Shown piece after piece: positions 34,506 through 42,443 of a stretch of DNA of 64,000 nt. The DNA is from Dehalococcoidia bacterium (lineage in GTDB: Bacteria > Chloroflexota > Dehalococcoidia > UBA2979). The stretch covers positions 1-64,000 of the forward strand of contig JANQNP010000033.1 in NCBI GenBank assembly GCA_028279505.1. Reading direction: 5' to 3'. How positions within the stretch are numbered: the stretch's first letter is position 1; each line of letters starts with the position of its first letter. Both the position numbers and the translations under genes were made by a program. The notes below the pieces were generated by a model, which saw only the letters and a program-made list of their open reading frames with translations, made no database searches and was not told where the DNA came from.

Positions 34506-35648
34506 CTACAGTAGGCCCAGGGTGCCGTAGACGGCACGGTTGATCCGCGCCGATCGGCGATCGCCGGTGGTGGTGCTCTTCATCTGGTTCGGCACGTAGA
34601 CGAGGCAGACGCGCGCGTCCATGTCGACGGTGACGATCGAGCCACCCCAGCCGCCCCAGTAGCAGGTGCGCGGGCTCGGGGTGATCGGCGCCTCCTGCTG
34701 CCAGAGGCCGTAGCCCATGCCGTGGCGGACCGGGTTGCCCGAGAAGAGGTCCGGGCCGTTCGTCTGTTCCTCGAACACAGCCTCGCAGCCCTCGGCCGAG
34801 AGGATCCGGACGCCCTCGAACGCCCCGCCGTTCGCCATGACCGACTGCACGCGCATCACGGAGCGGGCGTTGCCGATGCCGCCCGCCGAGGGGATCTCGG
34901 CGCGACGCCACGCCTCAGTACGCGGTTCGAGCCCCGTGACGGGTGGATTGCCGTTGGAACGCGCGCCCACTGATGTATCGCCGGCACGCATCGCGTCGCT
35001 CGGAAGGTCCGGCGGCGGGAGCATCTCGCCGACGCGTGCATCCTCGGAGGGCGGCAGGCCGATGTGGAAGTCGGCGCCGAGCGGCTCGGCGATCTCTTCG
35101 CGGAAGAACGTGCCGAGGCTCTTGCCGTTGATGCGCCGCACCACCTCGCCGATCATGTAGCCGCGGGTCCAGGCGTGGTAGCCGGAGGCGCTGCCTGGCT
35201 CCCAGGCGGGCGCCTGCGCCGCGAGCAGCGAGGTGGCTCGGTCCCAGTCGTAGAGCACCTCAACCGGCTGGATCTCGTCCCACGCAGAGAGGCCGGAGGC
35301 GTGGCCCATCACGTGGCGGACCTCGAGTTCCTCTTTGCCGTTCTGGGCGAACGCGGGCCAGTACCGGGCGACCGGGGCGTGGAAGTCGAGCTCGCCTCGG
35401 TCAGCGAGGACGAGGGCGCAGAGGGCCGTCATGGTCTTGGTCGTGGAGTAGACGTTGACGATCGTGTCGCGCTCCCACGGGCGGGTGCGGGCCTCATCAG
35501 CGTGGCCGGCCCAGAGGTCGACGACGACCTCGCCCTCGACGGAAACGGCGACGCAGGCGCCGACGTCGAGCTCTTCCTCGAAGTTGCGTGCGAACGCGTC
35601 GCGCACGGCCTCGAACTTGGGGTCGACGGTGCCGTGAATCTCGGTCAT
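34506..35648 (-). CDS. serine hydrolase, beta-lactamase/EstB family
   Basis: 380 residues from ATG 35648. Catalytic Ser68-x-x-Lys71 in NVYSTTKTM. The Tyr motif lies around GYHAWTRGYMIGEVVRRI, and a C-terminal WGGWGGSIVTVD takes the place of the KTG/HxG element. No signal peptide, so cytoplasmic. This clan (class C-like esterases) hydrolyses esters or amides rather than beta-lactams in most cases. Marks the left border of the phage-like block. Confidence 0.85.
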   Translation of the reverse strand: MTEIHGTVDPKFEAVRDAFARNFEEELDVGACVAVSVEGEVVVDLWAGHADEARTRPWERDTIVNVYSTTKTMTALCALVLADRGELDFHAPVARYWPAFAQNGKEELEVRHVMGHASGLSAWDEIQPVEVLYDWDRATSLLAAQAPAWEPGSASGYHAWTRGYMIGEVVRRINGKSLGTFFREEIAEPLGADFHIGLPPSEDARVGEMLPPPDLPSDAMRAGDTSVGARSNGNPPVTGLEPRTEAWRRAEIPSAGGIGNARSVMRVQSVMANGGAFEGVRILSAEGCEAVFEEQTNGPDLFSGNPVRHGMGYGLWQQEAPITPSPRTCYWGGWGGSIVTVDMDARVCLVYVPNQMKSTTTGDRRSARINRAVYGTLGLL

Positions 35649-35853
35649 CGGGTGGGCTCCTCGGAGGGTGGGATGCTCGCGGGAGACTAGCAGGGAGCGG
35701 CGAGATCGTGCGTTGAATAAGGCCCTGGACCTCCCTACCGTCGATCGCAAGGCCCGACTTCCCGGGGCACCCAGGTCTGCCGATCGCCCAAGGAGGCGCA
35801 ATGGTTCCGCGGTGTGAGACGGTCCTGTCAAGGTGCGCCGACCTGGATGACGC

Positions 35854-36075
35854 GTGCTGACCTGCCCCCACTGCGACGGGACTCTGGCGCTAGAACGAGA
35901 CGAGTACGGGATCGACATCGTTTGCGTGCAGGGGGCGCACCGCTGGTACGAGGCCCGGCACGTCCGAGGACCGCAAGCGACTGTCGAGGAAGACCCGATG
36001 CGCCACCTGCCCCGAGTGTCGAAGCAGCATCGGGGAGACCTTCGGAGCTTCGAGGACCACGAGTTCGCAGCCTGA
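35854..36075 (+). CDS. small zinc-ribbon-like protein
   Basis: 73 residues from GTG. One Cys-x2-Cys knuckle (MLTCPHCDGTLALERDEYG) and a Cys/His further on (IVCVQGAHRWYEARH) could bind one zinc ion. Hydrophilic C-terminus. Lies 56 bases before the terminase small subunit on the same strand, so probably belongs to the phage-type module. Family not recognised. Confidence 0.5.
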   Translation: MLTCPHCDGTLALERDEYGIDIVCVQGAHRWYEARHVRGPQATVEEDPMRHLPRVSKQHRGDLRSFEDHEFAA

Positions 36076-36131
36076 CGTTCGACGCTGATTGAGTCCTTGA
36101 TTAGCGATCGCCGGGTGACGAGTCTCGGGGT

Positions 36132-36746
36132 ATGACTCCCAAACAGGCAGCGTTCGTCGACGAGTACCTGGTGGACTTCAACGCAACGCGGGCCGCGATC
36201 CGCGCCGGTTACAGCGAGCGGTCCGCCTACAACATCGGCTACTGCAACCTGCGGCACCCGGAGATCACGGTGGCGCTTGAGGTGCGGCTGGCTGCGCTCG
36301 CGATCGATCCAGCATCGGTTGGCGTTAGGCCCTCGGAGTCGGAGAGCACTGAGGGGGAGGTGGGGGACGTGAACCCCGAAGCGGTCGAGTCACCTCCGGA
36401 CGACTCGCATTCTGGGGACGCCGCGCAGCCGGGTGCGTCGGTGCAGGTTTCTCAGCTCTCGCAGGGGTGGGTGCTAGCGCAGCTGGTCGAGGTCGTCGAC
36501 AGATGCATGCGTGAGGTGCCCGTGCGCGACCGGGCGGGGCGCGAGACCGGGGAGTGGACCTTCAAACCTCGGGAGGCGCTGTCGGCGCTGACGTTGATCG
36601 GCAAGCACCTGGGGATGTTCTCGGCGCGTCTCGATGTGCGGTTCCTCCGGGAGCAGGCTGAGGCGGTCGCCGCTGAGTACGACCTCGATCCCAACGAGGT
36701 GGTGGCCGAGGCCCAGAAATGGCTCGACGGGCGCCGTGGTCGCTGA
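36132..36746 (+). CDS. phage terminase small subunit
   Basis: 204 residues. MTPKQAAFVDEYLVDFNATRAAIRAGYSE is the typical start of Terminase_2-family small subunits: the DNA-recognition helix-turn-helix that selects packaging sites. A variable acidic linker follows, then a helical C-terminal part (LAQLVEVVDRCMREVPVRDRAGRETGEW). It precedes the large subunit by 72 bases. Confidence 0.88.
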   Translation: MTPKQAAFVDEYLVDFNATRAAIRAGYSERSAYNIGYCNLRHPEITVALEVRLAALAIDPASVGVRPSESESTEGEVGDVNPEAVESPPDDSHSGDAAQPGASVQVSQLSQGWVLAQLVEVVDRCMREVPVRDRAGRETGEWTFKPREALSALTLIGKHLGMFSARLDVRFLREQAEAVAAEYDLDPNEVVAEAQKWLDGRRGR

Positions 36747-36818
36747 CGGCGTTCTCGCGCTGTCCTCCGTCGTGCCGCCTCAATATAGAGGTGCAGCACG
36801 CCCCGCCTCGGGTGGGCG

Positions 36819-38381
36819 ATGACGGCACCGCCGGAGCTGGCCGAGCCTCGCGAGGGGCGAGCGGGCCTCGGGATCGACGCGCGGCCGGAGGAGCTGGCGG
36901 CTTCGCTCGCCGCGCAGGCGCTGCGGCATCGGCGCGAGCGTGGGCACGGGCGGTACCTGGACGACCCGGTGGGGTTCATCTGCGGGCCGCTGCACGAGGA
37001 GCTGTGGTCGAAGCAGCGCGAGATCGCGGAGGCGGTGCGCGACCACCGGCACGTGGCGGTGCGGTCCGCGCACGACACCGGGAAGAGCTTCATCGCCTCG
37101 AGGTTGGCGGCGTGGTGGCTGGCGGTGCACGAGCCGGGCGAGGCGTTCGTGGTGACGACGGCGCCGACGTTCGCGCAGGTGCGGGCGATCCTCTGGCGCG
37201 AGATCCATCGCGCGCACCAGCGGGGGCGGCTGCCGGGGCGGGTGAACCAGACCGAGTGGTGGATCGACGGCGAGATCGTCGCCTACGGGCGGAAGCCGGC
37301 GGACTACGACGAGCACGCGTTCCAGGGCATCCACGCGCGGTACGTCCTGGTGATTCTGGACGAGGCGTGCGGGATTCCTCGGAGCCTGTGGACGGCGGTC
37401 GAGACGCTCGCGACGAACGAGCACTCGCGGGTGCTGGCGATCGGGAACCCGGACACGCCGCTCAGCCAGTTCAAGCACGTGTGCGACGAGGACTCAGGCT
37501 GGCACGTGATCCACGTCGACGGCCTCCAGTCGCCGAACTTCACCGACGAGGTGGTGTCGGACTCGCTGAGCGAGTTGCTGCTGTCGCCGACATGGGTGGG
37601 GGAGCGGCGGGAGGAGTGGGGCGTCGACTCGGCGCTGTGGTCCTCGAAGGTGCGGGGCGAGTTTCCAGTGGTGCCGGCGGGGCAGGTGTACCAGGAGCTG
37701 TCGGCGAGCCAGCAGTGGTACGGCGAGCTGCCGGTGTTCTCGCGGATCGTCGGTGGGGCGGACATCGGCGGCGCGAACGATGCCGCACACATGACGGCGG
37801 GCGTCCTCGCGGGGGTGGTCGCGGCTCAACCGAAGGGTGAGCGGCAGGTCGCGCCCGAGGGGGCGCTGATCCGGTTCGCCCACTTCGAGGATGCCGGGCC
37901 GAACGTGCACGACCGCTTCGTTGACTGGCTGCGGAGCTGGGAGCACCGGCTCTCGAGGCGGGTCGAGCTGCGGATGGATAAGAGCCAAATGTTCGGGATC
38001 TCGATGCTGCAGCAGCAGGGGTTCCAGGTGCAGCCCTCGAAGGGCGGCGCGGACTCGGTGTGGATGGGGATCAACCTGCAGCGGCGGCGGATGGCCGACG
38101 GCACCTCGTTCTTCACGGAGGAGCTGACGCGGGCACCTGTGCGAGGCGACGGGACACCGGGCCTCGGGCGGTCGTGGTTCTCGAGGATGACGAACGTGCG
38201 CTGGGCGCAGCAGCCGGACGAGGACCGCGCCGTGCCCGGGGTGCCAATCAAACGTGACGACGACACGGCTGACGCGGACCGCTACCTCCACGAGGCGGTG
38301 GACGGGTTCCCGACGGCGCGTGGACCGGCGGTGTCGAAGCGGACGCTCGGCGGCCGCAAGCGAGCGAGGAGTGCCGTATGA
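36819..38381 (+). CDS. phage terminase large subunit
   Basis: 520 residues. ATPase motifs: Walker A-like SAHDTGKSF, Walker B VLVILDEACG, coupling segment AIGNPDTP. Nuclease domain begins GGADIGGANDAA (RNase H-like metal site). It packages DNA into procapsids by ATP-driven translocation and cutting. The stop overlaps the portal start (ATGA, 38378-38381). Confidence 0.92.
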   Translation: MTAPPELAEPREGRAGLGIDARPEELAASLAAQALRHRRERGHGRYLDDPVGFICGPLHEELWSKQREIAEAVRDHRHVAVRSAHDTGKSFIASRLAAWWLAVHEPGEAFVVTTAPTFAQVRAILWREIHRAHQRGRLPGRVNQTEWWIDGEIVAYGRKPADYDEHAFQGIHARYVLVILDEACGIPRSLWTAVETLATNEHSRVLAIGNPDTPLSQFKHVCDEDSGWHVIHVDGLQSPNFTDEVVSDSLSELLLSPTWVGERREEWGVDSALWSSKVRGEFPVVPAGQVYQELSASQQWYGELPVFSRIVGGADIGGANDAAHMTAGVLAGVVAAQPKGERQVAPEGALIRFAHFEDAGPNVHDRFVDWLRSWEHRLSRRVELRMDKSQMFGISMLQQQGFQVQPSKGGADSVWMGINLQRRRMADGTSFFTEELTRAPVRGDGTPGLGRSWFSRMTNVRWAQQPDEDRAVPGVPIKRDDDTADADRYLHEAVDGFPTARGPAVSKRTLGGRKRARSAV

Positions 38382-40633
38382 GCGACTCGACCAAGATCAC
38401 CAAGACTGAGTCCGAGGGCGATGACGCCTCAGAAGACTCGCCCTCGATGGAGTGGACCGCCGAGCAGATCGGCTCGGCGCTGCGGGAGCTGCACCGCGAG
38501 TACGCGCCGCACCTGATGCGGATGCGCGTGCGGCGGATGCTGCTCGAGCTGGCGGACGACGCGAAGCACGACGACCGGACCGGCACGCACCTGCCGAAGC
38601 CGTACGACAAGTCGCGGCTGATCCTAAAGACACTGATCGGCGACGCGCAGGACGTGGTGCAGAACTACACCGCGCGGGTGTCGGCGAACGAGCCGCAGAC
38701 CTCGGTGGTGCCGGTTGCCCTCGGCCGGAGCTCCGTCGCGAAGCGCGTCGAGGAGCGCGCCGCTGAGCAGGAGCGGCTGCTGATGTCGCAGTGGGCGGCG
38801 GTGCACGGCCGGCTGGCTCAGCGGCAGGCGGCGTGGTCGCAGGCGTGGGGCCGCGCCGGGTGGTACCTGACGCTGCCGCGCGACGCCTCGTGGGGGTTGC
38901 CGGACCGGCGCTACTTCGAGGACCTGACCGACGACGAGGTCGCGCAGATGCGCGAGCGCGGCGAGGTGGTCTCGACCAGTGACGAGGATGGCGTTGCAAC
39001 GCTCGTCGAGAGCGCGGAGAGCTGGCTCGAGCGGCGGCGAGCGGCGGCGCAGGCGCGGGCGATCTCGGGGCGGTCGCTGTTCACCCTCGAGGAGTTCGGG
39101 CCGGACATGGTGCTGCCGCGCTACGACCGCGATGGCACGGCGGCACGGAGCCTGAAGTACGGCTTCGTGATCGAGGAAGTGCCGGCCTCGGACTTCCGGC
39201 CGGGCACGGAGCTGGCGAAGGCGGCGGCGCAGCAGGCGGGCGTCGCCGAGGAGGACGTCGAGCGGTTCGGGCTGTACCTCGGCAAGGACGGGAAGATCGC
39301 GGGCGGGGTGACCCGCGGCGGTGAGCCGGGCTCACAGTCGGGCGTCGCCGAGAAGTGGACGCTGGCGCGGTTCCTGACGCGCGACGAGGTCTACTACTTC
39401 GTCACCCAGAACCCGGAGTCCGGCAGCGGCGAGATCATCTGGCACGACACCCACGGCGGCGGGCAGGTGCCGCTGATCCCAGTGCCGGGGATGTACACCG
39501 ACTCGAGCGCGCCGGGCGCGGAGTTCGCGAGCCTGATGGAGTCGGTGTTCGCACTGACGCCGATCATCAACCAGATCGAGACGCTGCTGAGCAACGTGGC
39601 GACGTGGAACGCGCTCGGGCGGTTCGTGATCGAGGACCCGAGCGGGCAGCTGTTCGCGGACGACAGCGGCGACCCGTTGATCATGTCGACCGAGGACATG
39701 GTGGGGCTCGACCCGCAGGACGTGAGCGTGGTGAAGGGCCACATCCGCCAGCTCACGATCGACGCGGGGATGCTGTTCCAGCTCCTCGACTTCTATTCGC
39801 ACCGGCTCGACCGCTCGAAGCCGGCGCCGGTGACCGAGGGCCAGTCGGCGGCGACGGCGGCGGCGTGGCAGGTGCGGCAGCTGCTCGAGTCGAGCGGTGA
39901 GCTGCTGGAGCAGGCGGTCTCGAACCACGCGGAGGCGGTGAAGCAGGTCCAGCTGCTCTGGGTGCGCTGGATGCGAATGCTGGACGAGCCGATCTACGCG
40001 TTCGCTGCGCCGGGCCACCGCCGCGACGGCCGCTCTGTCCGAGGGCTGATCGAGTTCGAGCCGAGCGACCTCGTGGAGTCGATCCGCGTCGAGCAGTCCT
40101 CGCAGTCGGCGCAGCAGCGGGTGGTGCTGCGGCAGGCGGGTATCGAGCTGCTGCAGGCGGGCCGGATCGACGAGCACGAGTTCTACGAGCACTACGATCT
40201 GGCCGAGGACCCCGAAGAGGCGATCGTGCGCGCCTGGGCGCAGCGCGCGGTGGACATCGTGATGCTGGGCAACACCAGCGGCGTCGACGAGGACTCGGTG
40301 CTAGCGGACATCGTGAATGCGGTGCGCGGCCGGCTGACGATGGAGCTGCTGGAGCGCTCGCCAAACTTCGCACTCGCGCAAGCGGAGGGCATGGCCGCTG
40401 CGGCCGACCAAGCCGCCGCCGCCGCCGCCGCTGGTCCGCCGCAACCCTCGACGTCGGGCATGGCGGCCGACGGAAACGTTGCCGCCGCGATGGGCGTACG
40501 CGAGCCGGGCTTCGGGATGCCGCTCGACCTACCCGGCAACCCGTTGCAGGGCCTCGGTGGCCCGCCCTTCTCCGGGGCGGGGCTGGGCCCGGTCACCGCG
40601 CAGGGCGGCTCAGCGCTCGAGGGGCTGGCCTAG
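38378..40633 (+). CDS. phage portal protein
   Basis: 751 residues, long for a portal. Hydrophilic acidic start; YDKSRLILKTLIGDAQDVVQNYTARVSANEP and NQIETLLSNVATWNALGRFVIEDPSG match portal cores, and the position directly after the large terminase supports it. The end is Ala/Gly/Pro-rich. It would form the dodecameric channel at one capsid vertex. The usual next genes (protease, capsid) are missing. Confidence 0.85.
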   Translation: MSDSTKITKTESEGDDASEDSPSMEWTAEQIGSALRELHREYAPHLMRMRVRRMLLELADDAKHDDRTGTHLPKPYDKSRLILKTLIGDAQDVVQNYTARVSANEPQTSVVPVALGRSSVAKRVEERAAEQERLLMSQWAAVHGRLAQRQAAWSQAWGRAGWYLTLPRDASWGLPDRRYFEDLTDDEVAQMRERGEVVSTSDEDGVATLVESAESWLERRRAAAQARAISGRSLFTLEEFGPDMVLPRYDRDGTAARSLKYGFVIEEVPASDFRPGTELAKAAAQQAGVAEEDVERFGLYLGKDGKIAGGVTRGGEPGSQSGVAEKWTLARFLTRDEVYYFVTQNPESGSGEIIWHDTHGGGQVPLIPVPGMYTDSSAPGAEFASLMESVFALTPIINQIETLLSNVATWNALGRFVIEDPSGQLFADDSGDPLIMSTEDMVGLDPQDVSVVKGHIRQLTIDAGMLFQLLDFYSHRLDRSKPAPVTEGQSAATAAAWQVRQLLESSGELLEQAVSNHAEAVKQVQLLWVRWMRMLDEPIYAFAAPGHRRDGRSVRGLIEFEPSDLVESIRVEQSSQSAQQRVVLRQAGIELLQAGRIDEHEFYEHYDLAEDPEEAIVRAWAQRAVDIVMLGNTSGVDEDSVLADIVNAVRGRLTMELLERSPNFALAQAEGMAAAADQAAAAAAAGPPQPSTSGMAADGNVAAAMGVREPGFGMPLDLPGNPLQGLGGPPFSGAGLGPVTAQGGSALEGLA

Positions 40634-40906
40634 ATGTTCACCGCGCGTCCCGAGGTAATGGACCGCATCGTCGACCACGCGGCGTCCGAGGTGATGCGAC
40701 GCGCCCTCGGCGTGGCCGACTCGATCACCGGCGCCGCCGGCGAGGCCTACGGCGACGAGCCGCTGCGCGGCGCGAGCTTCCTCGCGTACTACGCCGACCT
40801 CGATAGCCGGGGCGTCCTCGAGAGCTTGCGGGTGGTCAGCCCGGAGCTGGCGACGCGGCTGGATCGGGCGTTCGAGCGCGAGGTTGGGGGACTGTTGGGG
40901 GTGTAG
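40634..40906 (+). CDS. hypothetical protein of the packaging module
   Basis: 90 residues, starting at the base right after the portal stop. Predicted helical (RIVDHAASEVMRRALGVADSITGAAGEAYG). No family recognised; its position suggests a phage morphogenesis role. Confidence 0.5.
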   Translation: MFTARPEVMDRIVDHAASEVMRRALGVADSITGAAGEAYGDEPLRGASFLAYYADLDSRGVLESLRVVSPELATRLDRAFEREVGGLLGV

Positions 40907-40923
40907 GGATCGGGGGCGGCGCT

Positions 40924-41331
40924 TCAGCGCAGCTCCTTCAGCGCCCGAATGACGTTGTTGGTCTGAGCTTCGAGATCGCAGGTCCAGATCTCGAAGACGG
41001 TCCATCCTTCCTCACGCAAGGCTTGGCGCGTTCGCGCATCTCGGGCCCTTGTTCTGGCCACCTTTTTCGCCCAGTAGTCGCGGTTCGATCTCGGAAGACG
41101 TCCTCGGCGACAGGCATGGCCGTGCCAGAAGCAACCGTGAACGAAGATGACCGTTCGGTATCGCGGAAGTACAATGTCGGGCGTCCCGGGTAGGCTTCCG
41201 ACATTGCGGCGGTAGCGAAAGCCGGCACTATGCAGCCGCCGCCTCACGCGCAGTTCCTCTGCTGTGTCCTTGTTTCGGACACGACTCATCCGTCGGTGAA
41301 CCGCGGGTGGTACAGATGACGCGTCAGCCAA
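40924..41331 (-). CDS. vsr: very short patch repair (Vsr-type) endonuclease
   Basis: 135 residues from TTG 41331. This start aligns with the usual Vsr N-terminus (MADxxSPEVRSRM..), whereas the ATG at 41289 would remove it. Motifs: RVRNKDTAEELRVRRRLHSAGFRYRRNV, PGTPDIVLPRYRTVIFVHGCFWHGHAC, and WAKKVARTRARDARTR. Nicks at T:G mismatches made by deamination of 5-methylcytosine, or acts as nuclease in a restriction-like cassette. Divergent from the methyltransferase with overlapping start regions. Confidence 0.92.
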   Translation of the reverse strand: MADASSVPPAVHRRMSRVRNKDTAEELRVRRRLHSAGFRYRRNVGSLPGTPDIVLPRYRTVIFVHGCFWHGHACRRGRLPRSNRDYWAKKVARTRARDARTRQALREEGWTVFEIWTCDLEAQTNNVIRALKELR

Positions 41332-42344
41332 CCGCTATTGACCTTTTCTCGGGCGCCGGCGGCGCGACTCAGGGGCTAAGGGATGCCGGCTTCCAGGTAC
41401 TCGCCGCTGTCGAGAACGATCCCGCGGCCGCGGCCACGTATCACGCAAACCATCCCGATGTCGTTCCATGGTTCGACGATATCCGGAACGTGCCGATTGG
41501 TAACCTCCGCGTCGCCCTGGGGCTCCAGCGTGGCCAGCTGACGCTCCTCAAGTCGTGCCCTCCGTGCCAAGGCTTCTCGACGCTTGGGAATCGAGACCGA
41601 CAAGACCCGATCAACGACCTGGTCGACGAGTTCTGGCCTTGGATTCAAGAGTTCCGGCCGGCCGCGTTCATCGTCGAGAACGTTAGGGGCCTCGCCGGCG
41701 ACTTCCGGATGGCTAGGCTGAAGCGACGTGCGCGCGGAACCGGATATCGAGTACGTGAGTACCTCGTCGACGCCGCAGACTTCGGTGTCCCACAACGACG
41801 GCGTCGCCTGATCGTCGCCGGCGTTAGGGGGCCGATGACGCCGCCCGAAGATCTCGAAGCAGCGCTGGACGGCGAGTTTGACATCGCTCCACAGACGGCC
41901 GCCGATGTCTTCGCGGTCGCGGCGGAGCTCGACCCGGTCCTTGATCCGACACATCGCGCACGGACGCCCACACCGTCTGTTCTCCGCCGACTCGAGGCGA
42001 TCCCCCCCGGCGGGGACCGATTCTCGTTGCCTGAGGACTTGCAGCTGGATTGCCATAAGTCGCTGCCGGGGAGACGGGCGACGGCCTCATACGGCCGGAT
42101 CAAACTCGATGCCCCCGGTCCGACGATGACCACCCGCTGCACCACCCCAGCGTGTGGCCAGTTCGTGCACCCCGTTGAACACCGGGGGATCACGCTGCGC
42201 GAAGCCGCTCTCTTCCAGACCTTCCCGGCAACCTACGAGTTCAGTGGGTCCTACGGGGATGTCGAGCGCCAGATCGGCAATGCAGTTCCGGTCCGTCTCG
42301 CCCACGCCCTTGGCGTCGCCGTCCGCGCAGCGTTGGGAATCTGA
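41316..42344 (+). CDS. DNA (cytosine-5)-methyltransferase
   Basis: 342 residues from ATG 41316 (GTG at 41307 also possible; GGGTGG fits the ATG spacing). Motif I AIDLFSGAGGATQGL, motif IV with the catalytic Cys84 in SCPPCQGFS, motif VI VENVRGL, motif VIII QRRRRLIVAG, and final QIGNAVPV. The target-recognition region is short. The sequence target is unknown. The beginning overlaps vsr by 16 bases on opposite strands. Confidence 0.95.
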   Translation: MTRQPTAIDLFSGAGGATQGLRDAGFQVLAAVENDPAAAATYHANHPDVVPWFDDIRNVPIGNLRVALGLQRGQLTLLKSCPPCQGFSTLGNRDRQDPINDLVDEFWPWIQEFRPAAFIVENVRGLAGDFRMARLKRRARGTGYRVREYLVDAADFGVPQRRRRLIVAGVRGPMTPPEDLEAALDGEFDIAPQTAADVFAVAAELDPVLDPTHRARTPTPSVLRRLEAIPPGGDRFSLPEDLQLDCHKSLPGRRATASYGRIKLDAPGPTMTTRCTTPACGQFVHPVEHRGITLREAALFQTFPATYEFSGSYGDVERQIGNAVPVRLAHALGVAVRAALGI

Positions 42345-42443
42345 CGAAATGTCTCGTTCATAGCTTACGCGCACGTCTCAGCGCGGCTCTATGTATACCT
42401 TCCTACCTTCGCGTAGTATCGCGGTTCTGGAGGGATTCGGGCG

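Larger units (their letters stand above)
35854..40906 (+). mobile_element. incomplete prophage packaging module
   Basis: Zinc-ribbon protein, small and large terminase, portal and one small ORF in a row on the plus strand, with overlapping or adjacent ends. Capsid, tail, lysis, repressor and integrase genes are absent, and the block runs straight into a defence cassette. No flanking direct repeat could be identified by eye. Confidence 0.75.
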
